This document shows positions 33,829 to 45,100 of a stretch of 64,000 nucleotides of DNA, piece after piece; within the stretch, counting starts at the first letter, position 1; the number at the start of each line of letters is the position of its first letter. This stretch comes from Pontibacter litorisediminis. Lineage in GTDB: Bacteria; Bacteroidota; Bacteroidia; Cytophagales; Hymenobacteraceae. The stretch is from positions 62,001 to 126,000 of the forward strand of contig NZ_JARDUA010000002.1 of assembly GCF_029360645.1 (NCBI RefSeq), given 5' to 3'. A model generated the notes under the pieces. That model did not search any database, had not been told where the DNA came from, and saw nothing but the letters and a program-made list of their open reading frames with translations. A program made the translations under genes and the position numbers.

Positions 33829-35757
33829 TTAGGCCATCGTTTTGCGCACGCGCATGAACCAGTCTACCAGGATACGGATCTGCTTATCGGTGTAGCCGCG
33901 CTCGCGCATGCGGCGGGTGAAGTCGCGGTGCTTCTTCTCGTCCTCCTCATTTGTTTTCACGTTGAAAGACACCACTGGCAGCAAGTCTTCGGTGTTGGTG
34001 AAGATCTTCTTCTCGATCACGTTCTTGATCTTCTCATAAGAGTCCCAGCGTGGGCTCTGGCCTCCGTGGTTAGCCTTGTAGCGCAGAAAGAAGTTGGTCA
34101 CCTCGGCACGAAAATCCTTCGGATTGGCAATGCCAGCCGGCTTCTCGATCTTCTCCAGTTCCTCGTTCAGAATGCTTCTGTCGAAGATCTCGCCGGAGTC
34201 CGGGTCGCGGTAATCGTTGTTCTGCATCCAGTGGTCGGCGTAGATCACATACTTCTCAAAGATGTTCTGGCCATAGGAACTATAGGATTCGATGTACGCC
34301 TTCTGGATCTCATCCGAGATGAACTCGGCATACTTGCTGGCCAGCACCGACTTGATCAGGTGCAGGTACTTCGTCTCCGTTTCCGGCGGCAGCATCATCT
34401 TGATCACCTCCTGCTCCAGCACATATAGCAAATGCACCGGGTTGGCGGCAATCTCTTCGCTGTCGAAGTTAAACACCTTGGAAAGTATCTTGAAGGCAAA
34501 GCGGGTCGAGATGCCCTGCATGCCCTCGTTGATGCCGGCATCGTCGCGGTACTCTTGTATGGATTTGGCGTTGGGGTCGGTTTCGCGCAGCGTCTCGCCG
34601 TTGTACACCCGCATCTTTGAGTAGATGCTGGAGTTCTCCGGCTCCTTCAACCGCGACATCACCGAGAACTCAGCCAGCAGCTCTATCGTCTTCGGCGCAC
34701 AGGGCGCTTCGCGCAGCGAGCTCTCCCGGATCAGCTTCTCGTAAATCTTGATCTCCTCGCTCACGCGCAGGCAGTACGGCACCTGTACTTTGTAAATACG
34801 GTCCAGGAAGGCCTCATTCTTTTTATCGTTCAGAAACTTAGCCCACTCCGACTCGTTGGAGTGCGCCAGGATAATGCCGTCGAAAGGAATGGCGCCGATC
34901 GGCTCGGTGCCTTTGTAGTTCTTCTCCTGGGTAGCTGTCAGCAGCGGGTTGAGCACCTTGATCGGGGCTTTGAACATCTCCACAAACTCCAGCAGGCCCT
35001 GGTTGGCCAGGCACAGGCCACCGGTGTAAGAGTAGGCATCGGGGTCGCTCTGCTGGTACTCGGCCAGCTTGCGGATATCTACTTTACCTACCAGCGTCGA
35101 GATGTCCTGGTTGTTTTCGTCGCCTGGCTCTGTTTTGGAAATAGCGATCTGCTCCTGAATGGACGGGAACAGCCGGATCACCTTAAAGCGGTTCACGTCA
35201 CCGTCGAACTCGCGCAGGCGCTTGGAGGCCCAGGGGCTCATGCAGCTCGGCACGTAACGGGTAGGTATACTGTACTCGCTCTCCAGCTCATCAGTGTAAT
35301 CGGCAAACAGCCCCAGCGGGCTCTCGAACACAGGGCTTACCTCGTCCCCGGCCTTCAGCACATAAATGGGGTGTTGCTGCATCAGGTGCTTCAGCTTTTC
35401 GGCCAGCGAGCTTTTGCCGCCTCCCACCGGACCCATCAGGTACAGGATCTGCTTTTTCTCCTCCAGCCCCTGCGCCGAGTGGCGGAAATAGGAAACGATC
35501 TGCTCAATCGTGCTCTCCATCCCGTAGAAATCCCGGAAGGCAGGGTAGATCTTGATCTTCTTGTTGGAGAAGATGCGGCTTAACATGGGGTCCTGGCGCG
35601 TGTCCAGGATTTCAGGCTCCCCAATGGCGCTCAATATCCGCTCGGCGGGCTTGGCGTACATTGCCGGGTCCTTCTTACACTCCTCAAGATAGGCAGCTAC
35701 TGTCATCTCGTTCTGGGAGGCACTGTAATTGGTTTTGATCTTTTCTAAAATGTTCAT
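33829..35757 (-). CDS. prkA: PrkA-type serine protein kinase (AAA+)
   Basis: A 642-residue protein of the PrkA/YeaG family (PF08298 plus PF06798). An N-terminal AAA+ domain holds Walker A GPVGGGKS (109-116) and the block EFVEMFKAPIKVLNPLLTATQEKNY. The C-terminal part is the PrkA domain with a conserved DPDSGEIFDRSILNEELEKIEKP segment. It is a cytosolic kinase or AAA+ protease-like factor that acts in starvation and stress responses. It leads the prkA-yeaH-spoVR operon. The 103-base gap to yeaH has interleaved inverted repeats that may set relative expression. Length and motifs are typical; no odd residues were noticed. Confidence 0.95.
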   Translation of the reverse strand: MNILEKIKTNYSASQNEMTVAAYLEECKKDPAMYAKPAERILSAIGEPEILDTRQDPMLSRIFSNKKIKIYPAFRDFYGMESTIEQIVSYFRHSAQGLEEKKQILYLMGPVGGGKSSLAEKLKHLMQQHPIYVLKAGDEVSPVFESPLGLFADYTDELESEYSIPTRYVPSCMSPWASKRLREFDGDVNRFKVIRLFPSIQEQIAISKTEPGDENNQDISTLVGKVDIRKLAEYQQSDPDAYSYTGGLCLANQGLLEFVEMFKAPIKVLNPLLTATQEKNYKGTEPIGAIPFDGIILAHSNESEWAKFLNDKKNEAFLDRIYKVQVPYCLRVSEEIKIYEKLIRESSLREAPCAPKTIELLAEFSVMSRLKEPENSSIYSKMRVYNGETLRETDPNAKSIQEYRDDAGINEGMQGISTRFAFKILSKVFNFDSEEIAANPVHLLYVLEQEVIKMMLPPETETKYLHLIKSVLASKYAEFISDEIQKAYIESYSSYGQNIFEKYVIYADHWMQNNDYRDPDSGEIFDRSILNEELEKIEKPAGIANPKDFRAEVTNFFLRYKANHGGQSPRWDSYEKIKNVIEKKIFTNTEDLLPVVSFNVKTNEEDEKKHRDFTRRMRERGYTDKQIRILVDWFMRVRKTMA

Positions 35758-36434
35758 ATCGGGTGTTTCTTAACATATCAGAATCATTTCCGCTGAGTTT
35801 ACAGAGCAGCTCCTAAAGCGAGACTAGCGTTTGGGGTACTGCTGAGCAACCAATCTGATCATAGGTGTAGGTTTTTGTTTAAGCTGATGTCTTTAATACC
35901 ATTCTGCGGCAACCCGTGCCTTTTAATACTTGCTAAGGGTGATTTTAAACCAGCTTACCTGCCTTCTGTCTTTCACAGAAACAATAGGGTTCATGATTTA
36001 CGTCGGAAAGTAAGCCTGTAACAACAAGGGAGAACATACCTTTCGGGCACATGCCCTGTGTTACTAACTGCACATCAGCACCTTTTCGCCACCCCCCGGG
36101 CGCCTGAGGCAGCACCCGTTTACTACCTGCTGTAGATAAGGACAGCTACTAAAGAAACACTGCTTCCGTGCTTTAGATTCAAAAAGGTTTATATTTTATA
36201 CTATTAGATTTATAAAAAGTATACTTTGTATGCAATAATTTTTTAGTGTCGCTCAAGTTTTACGGCTGAAAGAAGCGGTTAGCGCGCCCTGCAGACGAAC
36301 CTGAAACAGAGCACTGCGGCGTGTATGCACGAACTAAATATTTAAGTTTCGTATATTACGCCTCGCAGCGCCACGTTTGTACCTTATACGTGGGATAGAA
36401 AGATACTGCCACACCTACACAAACAACAAACTAT
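35758..36434. other. intergenic region between divergent operons
   Basis: About 680 bases between prkA (minus) and the MaoC gene (plus). The stretch 36180-36250 is strongly AT-rich and includes a back-to-back heptamer AAGTATACTT. Two promoters are expected but no clear TTTG-N19-TAnnTTTG pair was found. No gene, and no match to the 400-bp repeat family. Confidence 0.4.
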
Positions 36435-36902
36435 ATGAGCCAGTTAGTAATTAGCACCCTTGATGAACTTACCAAGTATGAAGGCACCGAAATGGGTGTT
36501 TCGGAATACCACACCATCACGCAGGAGCAGATAAGTAAATTTGCCGATGCCACCCTGGACCACCAGTGGATACACCTGGACGCCGAGCGCGCCAAAACCG
36601 AGTCGCCCTTCGGAGCCACCATTGCCCACGGTTACCTCACCGTGTCGCTGCTTCCTTACCTGTGGTCGCAGATAGCCACTATCCAGAACCTGAAGATGCA
36701 GGTAAACTATGAGATAGAGAGCCTGCGCTTTAACCAGGCCGTGGTCGTGAACAGCCGTGTGCGCCTGCGTGCCAAGCTGCTGTCGGTTAAAAACCTGCGC
36801 GGCATAGCCAAGGCTAGCCTGGAGGTAACCCTGGAGATTGAGGACAGCAAAAAGCCGGCCTTCACCGGGGTGATTACGTTCCTCTACCATTTTAACGACT
36901 AA
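36435..36902 (+). CDS. MaoC family (R)-specific enoyl-CoA hydratase-like protein
   Basis: A 155-residue hot-dog-fold protein. The hydratase motif is present: FADATLDHQWIHLDAERAKTESPFGATIAHGYLTVSLLP, containing the catalytic Asp and His of MaoC/PhaJ enzymes (given in family order). The C-terminal half has FNQAVVVNSRVRLRAKLLSV. It hydrates trans-2-enoyl-CoA to (R)-3-hydroxyacyl-CoA in fatty-acid or polyester metabolism, or acts in a related dehydration. Length is normal for a single-domain R-hydratase. It is a single gene with no obvious metabolic partner next to it. Confidence 0.92.
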   Translation: MSQLVISTLDELTKYEGTEMGVSEYHTITQEQISKFADATLDHQWIHLDAERAKTESPFGATIAHGYLTVSLLPYLWSQIATIQNLKMQVNYEIESLRFNQAVVVNSRVRLRAKLLSVKNLRGIAKASLEVTLEIEDSKKPAFTGVITFLYHFND

Positions 36903-37468
36903 AAGCGCCCCCTGGGCTACAGCAGCACGTTTTCCATACTTAGCCTTGAGCCAACGCCAGGCTAACTGCCAACCCATCGCAAAGGAAGAGAAGTTTAACA
37001 GCTTCCTTCCTGCCCTGTGGATCTGGTACCGGAGCACAATGCGCTGCTGCAGCACCTGCGGGAGATTGAGTTAACCAGTGCTGCCCAGCTTGCCGCGACG
37101 GTAGCCGGAGCCGTGGGGCTGACCTTTAGGACATGCCGATCGAAAGTGCTATCCTCATCGGCAAGGCACCCCTCCACCTGCTTACCAGCTGCAGGGCTTT
37201 GGGGTATAATAACCTGCCTACCCCAGCCCCGCCGCATTGGGCGCTATTTGTGGAGCGGGTGTCTGCACCTGACACGTGCATTTTTGTGGGGATGAACGGG
37301 GCTTACTCACGAACGGTACCACGCCACAGAGCGATTGAGCAGTAGGGGTAGCTGCGTCAGGCTCTACAACGGGAGCCGGCAACAGAGGCGGGCTCGGCAA
37401 ACTTCTGTTTTATACTTTTGTTGCTCCCGTTAGTAGAAGATAGCAAAGCATAGTACATTCGCCTTTCC
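36903..37468 (+). other. intergenic region with a possible gene remnant
   Basis: The stretch 37010-37140 reads, in one plus frame, as protein-like sequence (DLVPEHNALLQHLREIELTS then AAQLAATVAGAVGL). At about 37133-37330 a different frame looks better (MPIESAILIGKAPLHLL, then FVERVSAPDTCIFVGMNGAY). The switch suggests a decayed gene, but I recognise no family. The last 70 bases (37400-37468) are AT-rich with TTTTATACTTTTG and are the likely promoter of the MFS gene. Confidence 0.35.
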
Positions 37469-38662
37469 ATGACGCCTCCCCAAACAACGCCTACTGCTGC
37501 GCCGCAGCTTACGCGCACCACACTTTGGTTGATGACAATCGCCTCCGGCATGGTCATCGCCAACAATTACTACAACCAGCCCCTGCTGGTCAAGATCGCG
37601 GATACATTTCAGGTATCAGAGTCGAGTGCCGGCATGGTGGCCATGCTGGCGCAGGTGGGCTACGCCATAGGGCTGCTGTTCATCATCCCGCTGGGCGAAA
37701 TGCTGCGCCGCAAGCGCCTGATTATGTTCGATTTTGCGCTGATCATACTTTCGCTGCTGCTGGCGGCCTTTTCCCCCAACATTTATACCTTAATGGCAGC
37801 CAGCCTGCTAATTGGGGCTACCTGCGTGGTGCCCCAGCTTTTTGTGCCCATGGCGGCACACCTGGCCAAGCCCGAGGAGCGCGGCAAGGCGGTTGGCACC
37901 GTCATGAGCGGTCTGTTGGTGGGCATATTGTTCTCGCGCACCCTCAGCGGCTTTTTGGGCGAGCACCTGGGCTGGCGCTCCGTCTTTCTGATCGCGGCCG
38001 GGCTCATGGTGCTGCTGTGGGTGGCGATATACCTCCTGCTGCCTGAGATCCACCCGCAGTTTAAGGGTAACTATAAAAGCCTGATGAAGTCACTCGTGCA
38101 CCTGTTCCGCACTGAGCCGGTGCTTCGGCTGGCCTCTGCGCGCGGGGCTTTTGCCTTTGCCTGCTTTGGCGGCTTCTGGACTACGCTAGTCTTCCTGCTG
38201 GAGGGGCCGCCCTTCTTTGCCGGCAGCGATGTGGCCGGGGCCTTTGGTCTGGTGGGTGCAGGCGGCGCGATCATGGCCTCTGTGATGGGGCGGCTTAGCG
38301 ACAGGTTTAACACGCGCTATATCCAGATCGCAATGCTGGTCATGGTCATCGTGTCGTATGCGGTGTTCGGGCTTTTCTCCTATAGTATACTTGGTCTTGT
38401 AGCGGGTGTCATCCTGCTGGACCTGGGTTTGCAGGGCTCCCATATCTCTAACCAAACACAGATTTTCTCCCTAAACCCGGAGGCGCGCAACCGCCTGAAC
38501 ACAGTATACATGTTTACCTACTTTATAGGCGGCGCTACCGGCACCATACTGGCGAGCCAGGCCTGGCAGTTGTGGCGCTGGAATGGCGTGGTGCTGGTGG
38601 GGCTGGTTTTCTCTTCGCTGGCCCTGGCGGTGCACCTGCTGTTCTCAGGCAAGGCTGCTTAG
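37469..38662 (+). CDS. MFS transporter, drug/small-molecule efflux type
   Basis: A 397-residue integral membrane protein with 12 predicted helices, of the major facilitator superfamily. The first helix carries NNYYNQPLLVKIADTF, typical of a YgaY/YdeR-like group. The loop 2-3 motif appears as PLGEMLRRKRL and a second RLSDRFNTR occurs between helices 8 and 9, the mirrored MFS signature. The loop PEIHPQF follows helix 6. It probably exports a small molecule by proton antiport; the substrate is unknown. It is a single gene without a linked regulator. Confidence 0.9.
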   Translation: MTPPQTTPTAAPQLTRTTLWLMTIASGMVIANNYYNQPLLVKIADTFQVSESSAGMVAMLAQVGYAIGLLFIIPLGEMLRRKRLIMFDFALIILSLLLAAFSPNIYTLMAASLLIGATCVVPQLFVPMAAHLAKPEERGKAVGTVMSGLLVGILFSRTLSGFLGEHLGWRSVFLIAAGLMVLLWVAIYLLLPEIHPQFKGNYKSLMKSLVHLFRTEPVLRLASARGAFAFACFGGFWTTLVFLLEGPPFFAGSDVAGAFGLVGAGGAIMASVMGRLSDRFNTRYIQIAMLVMVIVSYAVFGLFSYSILGLVAGVILLDLGLQGSHISNQTQIFSLNPEARNRLNTVYMFTYFIGGATGTILASQAWQLWRWNGVVLVGLVFSSLALAVHLLFSGKAA

Positions 38663-38815
38663 TTCGTTGTTGGTTACTAGTTGTTCGATTGCATCTCTCT
38701 CCTCAACGCTGTTACCTTTAACTTTATACCTTTCAGGCTGCCACGGAATCGCTTATTGCACGTTAAAGAAAGGCAAGGCCGCTGCAGTGAATCGCCAACA
38801 TCAAACACATATACT

Positions 38816-39127
38816 ATGGAGAACCCAAACCTGGAGAACTGGGACGAAACGCGCTACAAAGAGCTGAACACCTACTTCCGCATCAAGATAGAGCATCTGC
38901 TGCGCACCAACCCGCACCTGGTGGCACAGCAACAGGAAAGCAATACTATACACCTGCAGCAACTCGTAAATGAGCTAAGCCAGGAAGATAAAGAGCGGTG
39001 GGAAGAGTTTATGCGGCTGGACAAGCTGAAAATGGAGGCTGACATGTGGGATCACCTGCACGGCAGAGGCACCCGTTACCGCCCTGGCCTCGGCTTCACC
39101 AACCCCGACGACGACACGACCTGGTAA
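38816..39127 (+). CDS. hypothetical helical protein
   Basis: A 103-residue soluble protein beginning MENPNLENWDETRYKEL. It is charged and helical (RIKIEHLLRTNPHLVAQQQES; LVNELSQEDKERWEEFMRLD), with a short tail ending FTNPDDDTTW. I used the ATG at 38816; an in-frame extension upstream crosses a TACCTTTA/TACCTTTC promoter-like area and is not protein-like. No family was recognised. It converges with the DUF4268 gene, and only five bases separate the two stop codons. Confidence 0.7.
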   Translation: MENPNLENWDETRYKELNTYFRIKIEHLLRTNPHLVAQQQESNTIHLQQLVNELSQEDKERWEEFMRLDKLKMEADMWDHLHGRGTRYRPGLGFTNPDDDTTW

Positions 39128-39132
39128 GCCGG

Positions 39133-39588
39133 TTACGCCTCAAAACTATACTTGGCATCGCTCCAAAAGGTATCCAGGGCAATAATGCGGGGCTTCAGGA
39201 AAGAAATGAGGGCCGGCCAATCATCCCTATTAAATACGCTCACCGGGGCAATCTCCTTGTAAACCCGGCTCACCACACGGCCCGAGTCGTCGGAGGTGTG
39301 CAGCTGCCACTCCCACTCCTCCCCCAGTACCTCGTGCAGCATGGTTTTATGCTCTAGCAGCTGGTCGAACAGCAGCTCCTGCATCTCGGTGTCAGGGTGG
39401 GCGAGCTCAATGGCAATGTAGCCGCGCTTATTGTCGGCATTCATCCGGAAATAAATGTCCTTCACGCCGGTTTTGTAGTTGAGCCAATTCACCTTCCACC
39501 CCTCGGCGGAAAGCTGCGGGGACATGTATTGGCCAAAGGTGGTCCAGAAATGCTGCCTTATCTGAGATGCCTGCTCACGGGTATACAT
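39133..39588 (-). CDS. DUF4268 domain protein
   Basis: A 151-residue protein made of one DUF4268 domain: MYTREQASQIRQHFWTTFGQYM at the N-terminus, VNWLNYKTGVKDIYFRMNADNKRGYIAIELAH in the middle, and a C-terminal helix with RIIALDTFWSDAKYSF. The fold is related to restriction-endonuclease-like modules in some members, but no catalytic site is proven. I chose the ATG at 39588: the upstream in-frame sequence passes through a TACTTTTG promoter box. Stand-alone copies are frequent in Bacteroidota. Function unknown. Confidence 0.82.
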   Translation of the reverse strand: MYTREQASQIRQHFWTTFGQYMSPQLSAEGWKVNWLNYKTGVKDIYFRMNADNKRGYIAIELAHPDTEMQELLFDQLLEHKTMLHEVLGEEWEWQLHTSDDSGRVVSRVYKEIAPVSVFNRDDWPALISFLKPRIIALDTFWSDAKYSFEA

Positions 39589-39592
39589 GCTG

Positions 39593-39600
39593 CAAAAGTA
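39593..39600 (-). promoter_or_regulatory. possible -7 box giving a leaderless mRNA
   Basis: On the minus strand TACTTTTG exactly fits TAnnTTTG and ends four bases before the ATG of the DUF4268 gene. No TTTG lies at the standard distance upstream, so the call rests on the -7 box alone. Confidence 0.35.
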
Positions 39601-39920
39601 GCTATTTTCAGGATCGGAAGCTATCGGTCGGCTTGATGAAGGCAGGCAGGAGGATAAGCCTGCAGGGCGTTTGATCAGGATAAGGCGTGGGGCCTCTACC
39701 CATGCGATCGGGGAAGTTATAGCCTCACCATCAACTGTTTGTCTGTACATTGGAGCCATAGGGAGCCTCACCCAATCCTAAGTGAAGACTCTCAGGAGCA
39801 AATCCTGACAAATGATACAGGTAAAATGAAACATTTTAAGCTAAAATCACTTTAAGGAGTGGGGCACTTTCAGGTGGCTGTGAGTACATTGTTTAATTAA
39901 GATATTATGCAAGCAGCGCG
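39601..39920. other. intergenic region upstream of citrate synthase
   Basis: The stretch 39600-39780 has coding-like composition on the minus strand ahead of the DUF4268 start, but no family match. From 39790 on it is AT-rich. No structured RNA was recognised. Confidence 0.35.
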
Positions 39921-39951
39921 TTTCATTTTATAACAATTTTACCTAATTTCG
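39921..39951 (+). promoter_or_regulatory. promoter of citrate synthase gene
   Basis: TTTC (39921-39924), a 19-base spacer and TAATTTCG (39944-39951) match the Bacteroidota promoter TTTG-N19-TAnnTTTG with one mismatch in each box. It gives a leader of about 40 bases before the gltA ATG. Confidence 0.6.
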
Positions 39952-39993
39952 CTTCATTAAGAGACACAACTACGCAAACAAAAGCTAATACAC

Positions 39994-41280
<1,287 letters not shown>

Positions 41281-41303
41281 TCTGCTAAAAATATAAACAC
41301 AGG

Positions 41304-41334
41304 AAAGGCTGGCCCATGGGCTGGCCTTTTTCTT
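41304..41334 (+). terminator. terminator of citrate synthase gene
   Basis: The stem AGGCTGGCCC/GGGCTGGCCT pairs with two G-T wobbles around a short AT loop and is followed by TTTTTCTTTT, 25 bases after the gltA stop. Confidence 0.8.
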
Positions 41335-41443
41335 TTGCCCCCTGCCCCTCCCGCACAATGACCTGGGTCATTTTATACTTCCTACTGCCGGCCTACCTTG
41401 CGCGTATAATCACTTATACTTCAATTCTTACGCTTTATACTTG

Positions 41444-41893
41444 ATGACGAAGATCAGGCTCACCAGGCTTTTCACCTTTGAGACGGCGCATGCCCTGCTC
41501 AACTACGACGGCCCCTGCCGCCGCATCCACGGCCACTCCTACAAACTGGAGGTAACGGTTACAGGCACACCACTAGTGGAGGAAGAGCACCCGAAAAATG
41601 GCATGGTGATGGATTTCGGCGACCTGAAGCAGTTAGTGCAGGAGCATATCGTGCAGCCCTTCGACCACGCGCTGGTGCTGCCGCAAGGCTTCCCGAATGA
41701 CCTGCTGGAACTGCTGCGCAAGTATGAGCACAAACTATTGCTTACCCCCTACCAGCCCACCTGCGAAAACATGCTCATCGATTTTCAGCACCGGCTGCAG
41801 AAGCACCTGCCGGACTATGTGAACCTGCACCACCTCAAGCTCTGGGAAACGCAGAACTCCTTTGCCGAGTGGTATGCGGAGGATAACCGGTAA
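41444..41893 (+). CDS. queD: 6-carboxytetrahydropterin synthase (QueD/PTPS family)
   Basis: A 149-residue T-fold enzyme. The zinc ligands His16, His29 and His31 appear in FETAHALL and HGHSY. The CxxxHGH motif (Cys25-RRI-His29) is the form found in QueD, which makes 6-carboxy-tetrahydropterin on the way to queuosine, rather than in eukaryotic PTPS. Other conserved pieces are MVMDFGDLKQLV, FDHALVLPQ and PTCENMLIDF, with a final WETQNSFAEW. I started at the ATG 41444; the TTG one codon earlier is a less likely start. No other queuosine genes adjoin it. A hairpin terminator follows. Confidence 0.92.
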   Translation: MTKIRLTRLFTFETAHALLNYDGPCRRIHGHSYKLEVTVTGTPLVEEEHPKNGMVMDFGDLKQLVQEHIVQPFDHALVLPQGFPNDLLELLRKYEHKLLLTPYQPTCENMLIDFQHRLQKHLPDYVNLHHLKLWETQNSFAEWYAEDNR

Positions 41894-41915
41894 AAACGCA
41901 GGATTTATACGTTGG

Positions 41916-41958
41916 CAGCGGCCTTTATACTTTGCAAAGTGTAAGGGCCGCTGTTTTT
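41916..41958 (+). terminator. terminator of queD
   Basis: The outer stem CAGCGGCC/GGCCGCTG encloses an imperfect inner stem (TATACTTTG against CAAAGTGTA) and is followed by TTTTTG. A heptamer copy forms part of the inner stem. Confidence 0.8.
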
Positions 41959-42111
41959 GTTTGCCGCTGTACTCTCAGCTTCTGCTATTAAGTATGCTTT
42001 GGCTTCGGTAACAGCTCCTGTAAGAGCTATATATTTAAGTCAAAATGTATACCTTTAGGCCCTGTTACTGAACACTCTATACTTACTTCATCCACCGTTC
42101 ACTTTTAGCCT

Positions 42112-45100
42112 ATGAGAACAGCTTTACTCCTGATTGCCTTTCTGTTTCTTTTCCATTACAGCAGCCACTCCCAGGATGCTTTGAAGACAACTTCCATTAT
42201 TGGCCACATGCTAAGTACACCAGTGGGCGTAACGGTGGACGAGACAGGGAAAATTTATGTGGCCAACAGCTATCAGGTAAGGGTGCTAAACGCAGACGGT
42301 AGCTTTTACAAAGATATCCTCACAGCCAATATTCCGTTCTGGGGGCGTGCACGCGCAGTGGCGACAGACGCTGCCGGGAATCTGTACGTTTGGGATGCCT
42401 ACACCTTCTACCTGTACAAGTATGACCGCGAGGGCAACCTGCTACACAAATTCCAAAACCACTTAGCTGGCTCCTTTACCTCATCCTATGTGGAGGGTAT
42501 CGCCGTGGCCCTGGACGGTAGTATCTACATCACGGACGTTACCAAGCATGTCGTTCGGAAGTTTAGCAACAATGGCGAGTTTCTGCTTGAGATTAACTCC
42601 CTGAACACACCGACAGATGTGGCCGTTGGCCCGGATGGGAGTGTATATGTGGCAGACACAGGCAACAAACGTATTGCAAAATTCAATGCGGCGGGGCAAC
42701 TGCTTACCGCCTACTCAACTCCAGGAAGCGGGGCCCCAGCCTTCGGACGCCCCACGGGTGTGGAGGTGAGCAGCAACGGGATCGTACACGTTGCGGACGC
42801 CTCCAACGCCACTGTCTATACTTTCAACCAAGACGGTGAGTACCGGCTAAACCTAAACTTGCCGGGAGTCCGATCCGACGAAAACCTAGGCATCGGGCTT
42901 GACAAGGATGGGAACATGTATGTTACCGCAAGCGGCAGGCTAACGGGAAGCCCGCAGCACGGGAAGGTGTTTAAACTACTGCCTACAGGAGAGCGTGAGG
43001 CCATCTTTGGGGAGCCTGGCCCTACACAAACTGGCTTACGCACGGCTGCCATGGAAACAGACAGCCTAGGCCATTACCTGTATATTGGTAACAATGCCTC
43101 CCGAAAAATCGAGAAGTATAACCGACAAGGCATAAAGTTAACGGACATTGGCAACGGAAGTCCTCAGGCTGAGTTCGGTATAATACAGGATATAGTAACC
43201 GCCAGTGATGGGGCGTTGTATGTTCTAGACAGTGCGACCGTAAAGAGGTTCAGCGCCTACGGGAGCTTTGTCACTAACTTTGAACCCATTCCGGCTAACG
43301 TGGCCGGGAAAAGGCCCAGGCTAACCGCAGGGCTTGATCATTTCCTGTATGTTTTGGTAGACGGGAAGGTTGCCAAGTATAACCGAGCCGGTAAGCTTCT
43401 GTCAGTTACTACTTTGGCGGGAGTAAACACATCGTACCCCAACCCTATTTATCAGGACATAGCGGTAGATGCCACTGGTAATCTTTACATTATCATTCTC
43501 CTCCATAGCCAAGGCTCCCCTTTAGACGCGGTGTATGAGGTAAACAAGTATGATCCCGATGGGCTGTTACTTCTACAGTACAAGACAAGGGGAAGATATA
43601 TTTTGGAAATCAATATTCCCAAAAGTATAGAAGTTGACAAAGCAGGTAATGTGTATGTGGCCGGAAACTCAGTGGAGGTTTTTGACACGGAGGGGCAGCT
43701 AAAGGGGTATTTACCGGTTTCTGCAAACCTAATCTCAGTGAACGCTGCCGGTAGCACTGTGTTGGCCGGGGCGCTTAACGATAGCCAAGTACTGATCCTA
43801 AAGAATAATCCTGATCCGGCGGAGAGCTTCATCGCAGGCACTATTTTTCATGATGCCAACTCAAACAACGTACAGGATGCAGAAGAGGCCGGCATAAAAG
43901 GGATACCTGTGCGAGTGGAGCCCGGTTCTGTCTTCGGTTTCTCGGATGCAAGTGGGAAGTATAGCGTGCCGGTAGAGCATGCGGGTACTTATAAGGTGAC
44001 ACAGGTGCTGCCAACCCTCGATGCACGTTCGTCTATCACGCAGTTGTCGCCGGAGGGTGACTTGCCACATACAGCTACCATCACAGCAAAAGGAAGTACG
44101 GTAGCAGGCATGGATTTCGCCAATCGGGTCACCCTCTCCCCCCACCTCTCCGTCAGCGTCTCCTCCACCCGCCGCCGGCGCTGCTTCGAAAGCACCACCA
44201 CCGTCCGCTATGTAAACTCCGGTTTTGCCACGGCACCCGATGCCAGGGTGTATGTGCAGCTGCCGGCCGAGGTGGAGCTGCTTTCAGCAGACAATCCTTA
44301 CACCCGCCAGCCCGACGGCACCTATGTTTTCGCCGTGGGCGATCTAACAGCCGGCCAGCAGGGCAAGGTCACCATACAGGACATGGTGACCTGCGGCGAC
44401 GAGAGCGTGCGCGGTCGTACCGTCTGCACCCGCGCCTGGGTCACGCCTTCCAACAACGCAACGACCAAACCCACACCCACCGTCACCATCGCCGGCCGCT
44501 GCGACGCCGAAACGGGCAGGATCCGTTTCGTGCTCAAAAACTCTGGCACTGCCGACATGGAGCAGCACGAGCTGTTACGCAAGTACAGGGACGGCAGGCT
44601 TGCCTCTTCAGAGCAGTTCAAACTGGCCGCCGGAGACAGCATGGTGTTCTGGGTGCCATCCATGGGCAGTACCTGGCGCCTGGAGGCGGACCAGCCGGAG
44701 GGCAACGGCGACAACACAACAGCCAGCGTGACCCTAGAAGCCTGTACCGCCGCCAACGCAAGCACAACCGTGACCTCCGGCCTGGTCAACCTGCTGCCCA
44801 CAGATGACGAGGAGGCCGAAGTGTCGGAGGAGTGTGTGCCCATCACCGACTCCTATGACCCGAACGACAAGCTGGTGACGCCGGTGGGCAGGACAGCAGA
44901 GAACTACACCCCCACCAACACCGCGCTCAAGTATAAGATCCGCTTTCAGAACACGGGCACCGACGTGGCCTACCGCGTGGTGGTGGTCGACACGCTCTCC
45001 GAGCACCTGGACCTGAGCACGCTACAAATGGGGGCCGCCTCGCATGCCCACCGCCTGGAGGTGAGCGGCAAAGGCCGGCCCGTGCTCACCTGGACCTTCG

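Noticed and set aside
36444-37055. A 203-codon minus-strand frame opposite the MaoC gene
   Set aside because: It is the mirror of a clearly real MaoC gene and has no domain of its own.
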